The notes beneath the pieces are model-generated. The model did not search any database, was not told the origin of the DNA, and worked only from the letters and a program-made list of their open reading frames with translations. A program made the translations under genes and the position numbers. Shown piece after piece: positions 45,146 through 55,122 of a stretch of 64,000 nucleotides of DNA (its first letter is position 1; every line of letters starts with the position of its first letter). Source of the stretch: Ensifer adhaerens (GTDB taxonomy: Bacteria > Pseudomonadota > Alphaproteobacteria > Rhizobiales > Rhizobiaceae); NCBI RefSeq assembly GCF_001270265.1, contig NZ_LGAP01000006.1:167422-231421 (forward strand), written 5' to 3'.

Positions 45146-45736
45146 TCACTTCCGCTTCGTGCATTCGGCATAGAGCCAGTCGCCGACAAGGTCGGCCTTC
45201 TGGCAGGTGGCGCCCGCCTTCAGCAGAAGCTCGGCTGCGTCCCAGTGCGAGCGCCAGCCTGCCTGCGTCAGCGGCGTGTAGCCATTGCGTTCCTTCGCCT
45301 CGATCTCGGCTTTTTGAGTAAGCAGTAGAGCCACGACATCGGCATGGCCCTCCTCGGCGGCGGCATGCAGAGGCGACATATGGTAGAAGTTCTTGGTGTC
45401 GTTGACGTCGGCGCCCTTGGCGACGAGCAGCTTGACGATGTCGAGATTGCCGCCATAGGCGGCGGCGTGCAGGGCGGTCAGCCCGCCTTTGTTGCGGATC
45501 TCGATGTCGCAGCCGCGATCGAGCAGCAGGGCGACCACATCGGGCCGTCCGGCAAGCGATGCGACCAACAACGCCGGCTCGCCGGCCGTATCCGGCTCGG
45601 TGATGTCGGTTCCCTGATCCAGCAACTGTGTGACGCGCTTGATGTCGCCGTCTCTTGCTGCGTCATGCAAGGGACCCGCAAATGCCGCCGAGGTGAAAAA
45701 CGCCAGCCCAGCGACCGAAGCACAAAGACAGTTCAT
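45146..45736 (-). CDS. Exported ankyrin-repeat protein
   Basis: A 196-residue protein with a signal peptide (MNCLCASVAGLAFFTSAAFAGP) and about five ankyrin repeats (GPLHDAARDGDIKRVTQLL; GEPALLVASLAGRPDVVALLLDRG; GLTALHAAAYGGNLDIVKLLVAKGADVN; MSPLHAAAEEGHADVVALLL; YTPLTQAGWRSHWDAAELLL). It ends in a short Cys-containing tail (ATCQKAD ... YAECTKRK). GGAGGT six bases before the ATG sets the start. Ankyrin modules bind proteins, and exported ankyrin proteins in alphaproteobacteria are sometimes linked to catalase or oxidative stress. The partner here may be the YHS protein. Confidence 0.88.
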   Translation of the reverse strand: MNCLCASVAGLAFFTSAAFAGPLHDAARDGDIKRVTQLLDQGTDITEPDTAGEPALLVASLAGRPDVVALLLDRGCDIEIRNKGGLTALHAAAYGGNLDIVKLLVAKGADVNDTKNFYHMSPLHAAAEEGHADVVALLLTQKAEIEAKERNGYTPLTQAGWRSHWDAAELLLKAGATCQKADLVGDWLYAECTKRK

Positions 45737-45885
45737 CGCGCCACCTCCGCCCCAGCTTCGGCTCTGCATGTAAGGACATTCGAAAATATCACAGAGTCCT
45801 TGCCGTCAACAAGGTCAATACGGCCCAGGCGCGGCGGGGGCGTTGCCTGATGCTGCAGGCAGATGCAGCGCGCAGAAATTGCGGG

Positions 45886-46545
45886 TCAGGCGTTGACCCG
45901 CATCAGGTCGAGCACGCGCTCCACCGCGCAGGGGATGGGGGCGATAATCGGCGTGGTGAAATGCGGCTGCAATTGTTCGGCCGCCTGGCCGAGCGGGCCG
46001 CCGCCGATGATGACGGCTTCAGCGCCATCCAGCTCGATGCAGTGCCGCACCGCTTCGCCGAGCTGTTCCCGCAGCCGCTTTTCATCGCCGGCAAGCGCGA
46101 GCGGATCACCGGGCGTGCAACGGATGCCGGTGTATTGGCCGGCAAGGCCGAGGTCGTGGGCGCGCTCGTCGATTGCCTCGATCAGATCCGGCGTCGTGGT
46201 TGCGACGCCGAACTTGCGACCGTTTCGTGCGGCTTCGATCATCGATGCCTCGCAGATGCCGACGACGGGGATGTCGACCCGCGCCTTAAGGGCGGCAAGG
46301 CCCGGGTCGCCGAAGGCGCTGACGATGATGCCGAGGCAACCGTCGTCGTGAGCCGTGCCGATCTCGATAACTTCGTCAGCCGCAGCCGTCAGTTGCTCCG
46401 GCGTGACGATCATCGGCGGGTTCCGCTTGGCCGTGGCGATTGCCACGGCCAAGCGTCCGGTTACAGCCCGCTCAGCGATGGCGAGCATCATGCTGCTTGT
46501 TGCATGCGAGCTGTTCGGGTTGATCAACAGGATATGTGCGGTCAC
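45886..46545 (-). CDS. Asp/Glu racemase-fold protein lacking the usual cysteine pair
   Basis: A 219-residue member of the Asp/Glu/hydantoin racemase superfamily (ILLINPNSSHATSSMMLAIA, IIVSAFGDPGLAALKARVDIPVVGICEASMIEAA, EAVIIGGGPLGQAAEQL). Hydantoin racemases carry catalytic cysteines in the IACxGDPG and VLGCAGM regions. Here those positions read SAFGDPG and IGGGPLG, so neither cysteine is present. It may be a decarboxylase, isomerase or altered racemase. The ATG overlaps the MFS stop by four bases, so it is coupled to that transporter and probably processes its substrate. Confidence 0.82.
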   Translation of the reverse strand: MTAHILLINPNSSHATSSMMLAIAERAVTGRLAVAIATAKRNPPMIVTPEQLTAAADEVIEIGTAHDDGCLGIIVSAFGDPGLAALKARVDIPVVGICEASMIEAARNGRKFGVATTTPDLIEAIDERAHDLGLAGQYTGIRCTPGDPLALAGDEKRLREQLGEAVRHCIELDGAEAVIIGGGPLGQAAEQLQPHFTTPIIAPIPCAVERVLDLMRVNA

Positions 46546-48005
46546 GTTCTGACTTCCACGCCGACATTGATCTTGTTCGGTTCAGCCTTGGCGAGGTCGG
46601 CGTCCGCCGGCTGGTCCAGATCTTCCATCGACATGCCATAGGTCTCAGGCCCGAGCTGGATGCAGAATGCGAAGACCGCGTACATGCCGGCTGCGAGACC
46701 AAAGACGCCGACCATGCCGTAGGTATCGAACAGCATGCCGGAGATCGTCGGCACGAAGGAGCCCGCTGCCGATCCCGTCGCCAGGATGAGTGCGACGCCG
46801 AAGGCACGAATGCGTGTCGGGAAGAGCTCCGGTGCGTAGATCCAGATCGAGGTGTTGAGCAAGAGCACGAAAAACTGGAAGATCGCTCCGAACATCAAGA
46901 CGAGGTAGATGTTGGTGCCGAGATAGGCGATCGAAACCGCCGCTAGGCAGGCGAAGACCGCACCGAGCGTCAGCACCTTCTTGCGCGGGAAATAATAACC
47001 GAACATCGAGGCGGCGATGGCGCCGAGCACGCTGCCGCTCTGGATGATCATGCTGTAGAGCAGGCTGCCCTGCAGCGTGTAGCCCATCGACACGAAGATG
47101 ATCGGCATCAGGGTCAGCACCGACAGCTGCGCGCCGTAGCTCATCAGGATGGCGATCGCGACGGGAATGGTCCGGCCGATGAACGGTGCCCGGAAAAGCT
47201 CTTTCCAGTCACTCTTCGCAGGCGCTTCGTCCTGGAGATGGTCCTTGGTCAGGTATTCCTCGACCTTCAGGTTGCGCGGCCGCAGCGAACCGGACGCGAG
47301 GATCGACAGCACCTTGTTGGCCTCATCGATCTTTCCCTGCGAGGCAAGGAATCGTGGCGTCTCCGGCACGAAACGGCGATAGAAGACCACGAGCAGCGCG
47401 GGCAGGGCCAATGCGGCAAACAACCAGCGCCAGCTGTTTTCTCCCGGGAACAGCGTGAAGATCAAAAGGCCGAAGGCGGGGGCGAGGAAGTTGCCGAAAC
47501 CGCCGGCGCCGACATTGACGAGGCCGGCCGCCGTGCCGCGGAATTTCGGCGAGCAGAATTCCGACAGCATCGTCACCGCTGTGGAGATTTCACCGCCGAC
47601 GCCGAAGCCGACAATGGCGCGGGCAAAGCACAGCGCCGCGAAATTCGGCGCGAGCGCGCAGGCGGCCGAACCGATGGTGAAAAGCAGAAGGTTGATCGTC
47701 AGCATGACGCGGCGGCCGTAGCGATCGCCGAGAATGCCCGACAGCAACCGGCCGATGGCGGCGCTGCCGAAGGTGATGGTGTTGAGGAAGCCGATGTCGG
47801 TGCCGGTCAGGCCCCAATGTTCCTTCAGGATGGGGCCGGCGACGCCGATGGTGTTCTGCTCGAAACTGTCGAACAGGCAGCCGATCAGAACGAGCGCGAT
47901 GATCTGCTTGTGGGCGCCGGTGACGCCGATCTTGGTGAAGGCTGATTCCAACTGTCGAATGACCGGCGAAGATTTGCCGGACGGCACCATATTTTCCGCT
48001 GCCAT
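46542..48005 (-). CDS. MFS metabolite:H+ symporter
   Basis: A 487-residue transporter of the sugar/organic-acid symporter type. Twelve helices, the loop 2-3 motif GILGDRYGRRVMLTINLL and the loop 8-9 counterpart, plus RFVPETPRFLASQGKIDEANKVL in the central loop, are typical of the MHS/synaptic-vesicle-2-like group. GGGGAAC upstream of the ATG is the ribosome binding site. It is the first gene of a two-gene operon with the racemase-fold protein. RpiR-type operator repeats lie just upstream. The substrate is unknown, plausibly a hydantoin- or amino-acid-derived compound. Confidence 0.88.
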   Translation of the reverse strand: MAAENMVPSGKSSPVIRQLESAFTKIGVTGAHKQIIALVLIGCLFDSFEQNTIGVAGPILKEHWGLTGTDIGFLNTITFGSAAIGRLLSGILGDRYGRRVMLTINLLLFTIGSAACALAPNFAALCFARAIVGFGVGGEISTAVTMLSEFCSPKFRGTAAGLVNVGAGGFGNFLAPAFGLLIFTLFPGENSWRWLFAALALPALLVVFYRRFVPETPRFLASQGKIDEANKVLSILASGSLRPRNLKVEEYLTKDHLQDEAPAKSDWKELFRAPFIGRTIPVAIAILMSYGAQLSVLTLMPIIFVSMGYTLQGSLLYSMIIQSGSVLGAIAASMFGYYFPRKKVLTLGAVFACLAAVSIAYLGTNIYLVLMFGAIFQFFVLLLNTSIWIYAPELFPTRIRAFGVALILATGSAAGSFVPTISGMLFDTYGMVGVFGLAAGMYAVFAFCIQLGPETYGMSMEDLDQPADADLAKAEPNKINVGVEVRT

Positions 48006-48332
48006 GGTTTGTTCCCCTTTATGGCTTAACTGGCGTGAAAACTTAGTTTCATGATGCTACATCAAGAAATCACAGTTTCATACTGAAATTTTGCTTTGAA
48101 CCGGGCGAACCGAATGTTTTGCGCCTGACGGGCACTGTTGCCGCCCAGTACAATTCATCTTCGAAACAACGCCATTGAGGAATGCAGGTTTCATGCCAAG
48201 GTAAGAGAAACCATATTTTCTCTTTTGTAATCAGATATATGGGCCAAGGTCGGTCTGTAACCGCCGCTTGAAACTGTGATTTCTTGTGATCGAATAATGC
48301 ACTGCCGTTTCAGGCAGATGCCCAAACAACGG
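48006..48332. promoter_or_regulatory. MFS-operon control region with repeated RpiR-like operators
   Basis: This 327-base gap has no gene. It holds TGAAA-N6-TTTCA (48036-48051), TTTCA-N3-TGAAA (48076-48088), and an exact 18-base inverted repeat: CAAGAAATCACAGTTTCA at 48063-48080 and its complement at 48269-48286. The GAAACTGT core recurs in front of the MurR/RpiR gene. The distant pair could allow DNA looping. Confidence 0.6.
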
Positions 48333-49175
48333 TCACAGTTCTTCGAGCGCGTCGTTCAACGCTTCGATGCCGCGCAGGCGGTTGCGGCCGCTCACACCGG
48401 CGGTTTCGATGCAACGCGTCGTCAAGAGATGGCAGAGGGCCATGACGGAGACGTGGTTGAAGAGCGGCCCCGGCGCCAGCGTCTGGCACCGGAAATGCCA
48501 TTCCGCCTGGCTGAGGAAAGGCACGCCTTCGTCGGTGATGTAGAGCAGGCGGGCGCCGGATTTTTCCACCTGGTTGAGGAGCGCGTCCATCAGCGCGATG
48601 CGGCGGCGCAGACCGAAAACGATGACCACGTCGTCGGGCGTGAAGCTGACGAGATGTTCGCCGAGCGTCTGGCCGCCACCGGGAATGGCCGAGATGTTCT
48701 CGATCACCTGGGTCAACTGCCATTGCAGATAGGTGGCGAAGGAATGGCTGGCGCGAAAGCCGATGACCCAGACCTTGCGCGCCTTCAACAGGGCTGCAGA
48801 CGCGGTGTTGATCTGGGTTTCCGATATGGCAAGAAACGTCGCTTCGATATTGGCGACCCCTTGCGCCACATGGGCGGTGACGGACTGCTCGCCCGCCGTA
48901 TCGGCGCTTGTTGCCAGGAAGAGGCGCGATCCCGTCTGCTTGTCGGCGCGCGCATGGCGGCGCGCCTCCTCGTAATTCTCATAGCCAAGCCGCTGGATAA
49001 AACGCGACACGGTGGCCTTCGACACATGCGCCAGAGCTGCCAGTTCCTGGGCGGAATAGCTGGCGACTTCGCCGGGGAAGTCGCAGAGAAAGTCGCCAAG
49101 GCGCCGCTCTGCCGGATGGAGCTCCGGCAGGACCTGACGAACGCGGGTGAGGAAGGATCGCTCTTTGGGACTCAT
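48333..49175 (-). CDS. MurR/RpiR family transcriptional regulator
   Basis: About 280 residues. An N-terminal HTH_6 domain (LHPAERRLGDFLCDFPGEVASYSAQELAALAHVSKATVSRFIQRLGY) precedes a SIS domain (about 130-265: VWVIGFRASHSFATYLQWQL, DDVVIVFGLRRR, LLYITDEG). SIS domains in this family bind phosphosugars or related ligands. The ATG at 49175 is preferred; the ATG at 49187 overlaps a palindrome and lacks a ribosome binding site. It lies upstream of the MFS/racemase operon on the same strand, with shared operator sequences, and is the likely regulator of that operon. Confidence 0.88.
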   Translation of the reverse strand: MSPKERSFLTRVRQVLPELHPAERRLGDFLCDFPGEVASYSAQELAALAHVSKATVSRFIQRLGYENYEEARRHARADKQTGSRLFLATSADTAGEQSVTAHVAQGVANIEATFLAISETQINTASAALLKARKVWVIGFRASHSFATYLQWQLTQVIENISAIPGGGQTLGEHLVSFTPDDVVIVFGLRRRIALMDALLNQVEKSGARLLYITDEGVPFLSQAEWHFRCQTLAPGPLFNHVSVMALCHLLTTRCIETAGVSGRNRLRGIEALNDALEEL

Positions 49176-49186
49176 TGCCAATTCCA

Positions 49187-49202
49187 TGAAACTGTCGTTT
49201 CA
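49187..49202. promoter_or_regulatory. Palindromic operator in front of the MurR/RpiR gene
   Basis: TGAAAC-TGTC-GTTTCA, a perfect 6-bp dyad, lies 12 bases upstream of the preferred start. Its GAAACTGT half is the same as in the long-range repeats upstream of the MFS gene, which suggests autoregulation. Confidence 0.6.
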
Positions 49203-49287
49203 CGGACTGTCCGATTTCCGCGTCACCTTGGCAAGAGCGCAGGGCCCGAAAGCGCCGGCCTTGCGCCCCGTTGTGCCAGGGTCGTGG

Positions 49288-50208
49288 TCAATACTTTGAT
49301 GGTACGTAGAGCTCGGGGGGCAGGACCTTGCGCTCGTAATCGGGGTTGAAGACCCGTTCCGGAAGGGTGATCTCCTCGTGCGGCACGTCCTCATAAGGGA
49401 TCTGTTGCAGCAGGTGATCCATACAGTTCAGCCGCGCCCGCTTCTTGTCGTTGCCCTCGACGATGTGCCACGGCGCTTCGGGGATGTTGGTTCTGGCGAA
49501 GGTCTCTTCCTTGGCCTTGGTATAGGCCTCCCAGCGCACGCGCGATTGCAGGTCCATCGGCGACAGCTTCCACTGCTTCAGCGGATCGTGGATGCGCACC
49601 AGGAAGCGCATCTGCTGTTCCTCGTCGGTGATCGAGAACCAGTACTTGACCAGCCGGATGCCGGAGCGCACGAGCATGCGCTCGAATTCCGGCACGTCAT
49701 TGAAGAACTGCTCGACCTGGTCCTCGCTGGCAAAACCCATGACGCGCTCGACGCCGGAGCGATTGTACCAGGAGCGGTCGAACAGCACGATCTCGCCGCC
49801 GGCCGGCAGATGCGGCACGTAGCGCTGGAAATACCATTGGGTCTTTTCACGGTCCGACGGGGCGGGCAGAGCCGCGACCCTGACGACACGCGGATTGAGA
49901 CGCTGGGTGATGCGTTTGATCACGCCGCCCTTGCCGGCCGAATCGCGCCCCTCGAAGATCACCACGACCTTTTCCTTGTGGTGGACGACCCAGTCCTGAA
50001 GCTTGATCAACTCGGACTGCAGCGCGATCAGGGCGCGAAAATAGTCGATGCGCGGAAGCGACGGCGGGTGGCTCTTGCGGTAGATCTTGCGGATCTCTTC
50101 CGAAAGCGCCGGCTCGGAAAGCTCAAGCTCGTAGTCTTCGTCGAGCGTGTCGGCGAGTTCCGCCTCCAGCCAGTCCTGCCCGTCGAAGTCGCCATTTGAT
50201 CTGTTCAT
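49288..50208 (-). CDS. ppk2: Polyphosphate kinase 2
   Basis: A 306-residue Ppk2 that moves phosphate between polyphosphate and nucleotides, usually in the direction of NTP synthesis. The Walker A loop is FEGRDSAGKGG (near residues 85-95), with FDRSWYNRSGVERVMGF (about 143-159) and the lid region RFLVRIHDPLKQWKLSPMD. The single-domain length suggests class I. The start MNRSNGDFDG at 50208 has GGAGGG five bases upstream. It stands alone between the RpiR gene and an aldehyde dehydrogenase gene. No ppk1 is nearby. Confidence 0.94.
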   Translation of the reverse strand: MNRSNGDFDGQDWLEAELADTLDEDYELELSEPALSEEIRKIYRKSHPPSLPRIDYFRALIALQSELIKLQDWVVHHKEKVVVIFEGRDSAGKGGVIKRITQRLNPRVVRVAALPAPSDREKTQWYFQRYVPHLPAGGEIVLFDRSWYNRSGVERVMGFASEDQVEQFFNDVPEFERMLVRSGIRLVKYWFSITDEEQQMRFLVRIHDPLKQWKLSPMDLQSRVRWEAYTKAKEETFARTNIPEAPWHIVEGNDKKRARLNCMDHLLQQIPYEDVPHEEITLPERVFNPDYERKVLPPELYVPSKY

Positions 50209-50342
50209 CGCATCCCTCCAGCGCACAAGCGCGCTATGCGGCAGCCCCGCGGCATGATGCTACCGTCACCTGGCTTATTCCATAGCCGCATGAAAGGAAT
50301 TTGACGCCGTCCTTTGCGGCCGGCGCCTTTGCTGGGCTGCCT

Positions 50343-51821
<1,479 letters not shown>

Positions 51822-51926
51822 GCCTGTCCCCTCATTTCAGCCCGGGAGAGTATGGCCCCAGCGATGGCGGTCGCGCCAGCCGCCGGCCATACTTTTTCTG
51901 GGCCATCTCGCTTTTCGCTGAGGCCC

Positions 51927-53108
51927 TTACGTTCTTCGGCTCAGAGGCCTCCACGCGAGGAACGGAAGAACGGGAAGGATCGCGCCGGCACTGGCAACGA
52001 ACCAGAACTGTCGAAGCGTCATCCAGCCGCCGCTGTGCAGCGTGCCGGTCAGGACGCCCGCCACCATGAACAGATCCATCAAGGGCAGGCTCAGCGCATA
52101 GAAAATAGCCTGACGTTCAAGGCTCAGCCTTTGCTGGATAAGCGTGAAATAGGCGGCAAAGGCGACCATCTCCGGTATGCCGCCGATGATCAGCATCACC
52201 GTTGCCAATGTGTGGGTCGGGGCAAAGACCAGCGCGAGCGTCGTCACGCCTTCCAAAAGGCTTGCGACGAGATAGGCGGTCAGCAGCGGCTGTGCGTCGA
52301 CCAAAATTTTCGCCAGGCGGTTCGACACGAGCGCGCCGATGACGGCGCCCGTTCCTTGCGCTGCGAGCAGCATGGTCCACATCGCGGCGCCAAGCCCGAA
52401 CTGGTCGTGGTTGAGCCAGAACAGGAAGGGCTGCAGCGCGCCGAGCGAAATCATGTAGCCGAGAGCGGGCAGGACGAGCGCCCACAGCAGCGGGTTCTCT
52501 CGCATGGTCGCTGCGGTTTCGCGGAGGAGGCCGGATTTAGTGGCTGGCCCCGGTCTGGGCCGCGTTTGCCCCGGTTCCCCAACACCGTGGCCAAGGACGA
52601 TCGCCGCCACGAGATGGCCGCTGGCAAGCGCAAGGAAGGCAGCAGGAGCCGATGTGACGGTCAGCAACAGCCCGGCCGCCGGCGGGCCGAAGATCTTGGC
52701 AAGCCGATCGATCGTCTGAAACGTCGTGTTGGCTTCTATGTTGCGGCCAGCGGGCACCGCGGCGGCGCGCAGCGCCAACAGGCCCGAGACAACAAGGGTG
52801 TCTGCAAGGCCGATCGCCAGGACCACGACCTGGAGCGTGCCGAGGCACAACGTCGTCACGATCAGCCCGGCGCAAACGGGGAGCCGAGGGCCAAAGCGCC
52901 GGATCAGGCCGGCGGCCACGGGGGCAAACAGGATGCGCGGCGCGAGCCGCAGCGCGAGGCTGCCGACAAGTTCCGCGCCGGTGCCGAACCGCTGCGCGAC
53001 GAGAAGCGGCAGTGCTGCGACCAGCATCCACGAGCAGAAGGAATAAAAGGTAAGAGCGAATCCGACGCGCCGGAAGGCGGCCGATTTCCAAAGGGATGGC
53101 GATTTCAT
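51927..53108 (-). CDS. MFS transporter
   Basis: A 393-residue protein with 10-12 hydrophobic helices, lacking long loops (VGFALTFYSFCSWMLVAALPLL, ILFAPVAAGLIRRFGPRLPVCAGLIVTTLCL, AAMWTMLLAAQGTGAVIGALVSNRLAKI). The pattern is that of small drug/metabolite exporters. The ATG at 53108 (MKSPSLWK) is favoured; a GTG at 53180 would add a Arg/Pro/Trp-rich stretch unlike an MFS N-terminus. Neither start has a strong ribosome binding site. The substrate is unknown. Confidence 0.8.
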   Translation of the reverse strand: MKSPSLWKSAAFRRVGFALTFYSFCSWMLVAALPLLVAQRFGTGAELVGSLALRLAPRILFAPVAAGLIRRFGPRLPVCAGLIVTTLCLGTLQVVVLAIGLADTLVVSGLLALRAAAVPAGRNIEANTTFQTIDRLAKIFGPPAAGLLLTVTSAPAAFLALASGHLVAAIVLGHGVGEPGQTRPRPGPATKSGLLRETAATMRENPLLWALVLPALGYMISLGALQPFLFWLNHDQFGLGAAMWTMLLAAQGTGAVIGALVSNRLAKILVDAQPLLTAYLVASLLEGVTTLALVFAPTHTLATVMLIIGGIPEMVAFAAYFTLIQQRLSLERQAIFYALSLPLMDLFMVAGVLTGTLHSGGWMTLRQFWFVASAGAILPVLPFLAWRPLSRRT

Positions 53109-53371
53109 GACGAGACCGAATGGCAGTCGATTGCCTCGCGTTCCCCACCATCGCACCGGCCTGCGATTGGGCCGTGCCACGAACCTAGGAGAAAGAGGTC
53201 AATCGAATCAATGGAGACCAGCCCGTGAACCACGGGCGACTTTGGGCTCGCTGCTGCAAGCCCCGCCTTGCGGGGCTCGTCACGCCATCAGGTGTGGTTC
53301 GGTCGACATGGATGCTTGTTACCATGCCTGCGGCACCAGGGACAAGAATTGTGGTGGGGAGGTGCGCATGG

Positions 53372-53860
53372 TCACTGGCCCTGGCTTGCCAGTGCCGGCA
53401 TGGTGCTTGCGATCTGGGTGATCACCATGCCGCAGACGATCAGCGCGACGCCGACGAGGCGGGCGACGCTCACCGGCTTTTCCGCGAAGCCCATCAGGCC
53501 GAAGTGATCGATGACCATCGAGACCGCCATCTGTCCGGCGATCACCGCAACAATGAAACTGGCGGCGCCGAGTTTTGGGGCGAGAAGCAGGGCAGCAGTG
53601 ATGTAGATGACGCCGGCTGCGCCGCCGATCCAGATCCACCACGGACCCTTCAGTGTCTCGCCGGGGCTCGGCATCGGCACGCGAAAGGCGATCATGATGG
53701 GGATGATGAGGGCGAGGCTGACGCCGAGCGAAGCGACGGTCGCCCACAAGGGATGACCGATCAGACGGCCAAGCATGGCGTTGGCGCCGGCCTGGAGCGG
53801 CACCAACGCCCCGGCGAAGACCGCGGCGAGGATGAGGAGGAGTGATCCAGCATTTGGCAT
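53372..53860 (-). CDS. DMT family transporter, YdcZ/DUF606 type
   Basis: A 162-residue membrane protein with five helices (LLLILAAVFAGALVPLQAGANAMLGRLIGHPLWATVASL is the diagnostic first unit, GGAAGVIYITAALLLAPKLGAASFIVAVIAGQMAVSMVIDHFG the second). It is a half-length DMT relative that probably forms a dimer; some family members export drugs or amino acids. It is divergent from a LysR gene, with 89 bases between the start codons, so it is probably that regulator's target. Confidence 0.88.
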   Translation of the reverse strand: MPNAGSLLLILAAVFAGALVPLQAGANAMLGRLIGHPLWATVASLGVSLALIIPIMIAFRVPMPSPGETLKGPWWIWIGGAAGVIYITAALLLAPKLGAASFIVAVIAGQMAVSMVIDHFGLMGFAEKPVSVARLVGVALIVCGMVITQIASTMPALASQGQ

Positions 53861-53949
53861 GACGATATTCCGATCTGTTTGACGGCCTTATGGTCAATCA
53901 TTCAAATCAAGAATGGAAATTCGCAGTTTGCACGACCTATATTCGCAAG

Positions 53950-54876
53950 ATGAATAATCTCGCTGGAATCGATCTGAACCTGCTTGTCGTGCTCGATGCG
54001 CTGTTGGCCGAGCGCCATGTCTCGCGCGCTGCAGTGCGTCTGAACAAGAGCCAGCCTGCGGTCAGCCATGCGCTGGCCCGCTTGCGCGATCTCTTCAATG
54101 ATCCCCTGCTGGTGCGGCATGGCGGACGGTTGGAGCCGACCATACGGGCACTCGAAATCGCGCCGCGGCTTGCCGAAGCAATGGGTCGGATGCGGTCGCT
54201 GCTAACGCCGGTAGGTTTCGACCCTGCAACGGAGCGACATGTGTTCCGAGTGGCGATGTCGGACTATGGTGCGGCGGTGCTGCTGCCGACGCTGATGGCG
54301 ACCCTGCGGGTCGAGGCGCCGCATGTCGATCTGATCGTCAACCAGGCGAGCCGTGAAGTCATGGCGTCGCAGGTGACCGACGGAGAGATCGATCTGGCGC
54401 TGGGCGTGTTCCCGACGCACGGCGAAGGCATCCGATCATCGCTGCTCTTCAGGGAAAGCTTTGCCTGCCTTGCAGACGCGTCGCAGCTTGGCGGATCGCC
54501 GGCCCTGGATCTTGCCGAATATCTCGCCCGGCCGCATGTGCTGGTGTCGTTGCGCGGCGATGTCAGCAACGAAATCGATCTGGCGCTGGCAGCGACTGGA
54601 AACACGCGCCGCATCTGCCTTGCGGTTCCGCACTGGAGCGTCGCGCCCGGCCTGGTGCGCGGCACGGATCTCGTCCTGACCGTGGCGCGTCGCATCCTTC
54701 CGCAGGCAGATGGCGACGGGCTCGTCGTCTTCGAGCCGCCCTTTGTCATTCCGCTGTTCGACTTCGAGCAGATCTGGCACCGGCGCCGCGAAGGCGATCC
54801 GGGTCATCGCTGGCTTCGGGCGCTCATCGCGTGCCTTCTCAACGATCAGGAACCGGCTAGAGCGCTTCCGGTTTAG
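53950..54876 (+). CDS. LysR family transcriptional regulator
   Basis: A 308-residue LysR protein of the NodD/SyrM-like branch. MNNLAGIDLNLLVVLDALLAERHVSRAAVRLNKSQPAVSHALARLRDLFNDPLLVRHG is the winged helix-turn-helix, and residues 90-300 are the effector domain. The start MNNLAGIDLN is chosen since LysR proteins begin near L-N-L-L. Its last five residues (RALPV) and TAG stop are encoded by the start of a dispersed repeat (copy 3), so the repeat probably trimmed or replaced the original C-terminus. It is divergent from the YdcZ-type transporter gene. Confidence 0.9.
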   Translation: MNNLAGIDLNLLVVLDALLAERHVSRAAVRLNKSQPAVSHALARLRDLFNDPLLVRHGGRLEPTIRALEIAPRLAEAMGRMRSLLTPVGFDPATERHVFRVAMSDYGAAVLLPTLMATLRVEAPHVDLIVNQASREVMASQVTDGEIDLALGVFPTHGEGIRSSLLFRESFACLADASQLGGSPALDLAEYLARPHVLVSLRGDVSNEIDLALAATGNTRRICLAVPHWSVAPGLVRGTDLVLTVARRILPQADGDGLVVFEPPFVIPLFDFEQIWHRRREGDPGHRWLRALIACLLNDQEPARALPV

Positions 54877-54961
54877 ACGGAGTCGCGGAAACGCTCTATC
54901 TCCTTGTTTTTACGCATTCCCTGACGGAAAACCGCTTCGCACTTTTCCTGGAAATGCTCTG
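54859..54961. repeat. Dispersed repeat, copy 3 (about 103 bp)
   Basis: The most symmetrical copy. AGAGCG...CGCTCT pairs in the left half (54859-54898) and GGAAAA...TTTTCC in the right half (54925-54950). It overlaps the 3' end of the LysR gene by 18 bases and supplies its stop codon. Same blocks as 39340 and 44499. Confidence 0.85.
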
Positions 54962-55063
54962 GGGCCTGATGACGCAGCGGCACTCGCCTCCGTCGTTGTG
55001 CGAGCCAAATGAACCTGCGCTTCACCCTGTCGGGCCGGTGTAATCGGGTGGTGGCGGAAGCGC

Positions 55064-55097
55064 AAAAAAAGACCCGGTCGGATGGGCCGGCCGGGTC
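55064..55097 (-). terminator. Rho-independent terminator of the Tim44-domain gene
   Basis: Arms GACCCGGTCGG (55071-55081) and CCGGCCGGGTC (55087-55097) pair with one G-U and a 5-base loop. On the minus strand the hairpin is followed by seven T residues (55064-55070). It lies 26 bases past the stop at 55123. Confidence 0.88.
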
Positions 55098-55122
55098 TCA
55101 AAGGTTTAGCTTTCTGGCGCTA

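Noticed and set aside
53221..53277. Two GC-rich hairpins (GCCCGTG/CACGGGC and AGCCCCGC/GCGGGGCT) as terminators
   Set aside because: Neither is followed by a T-run on either strand, so rho-independent termination is not supported.
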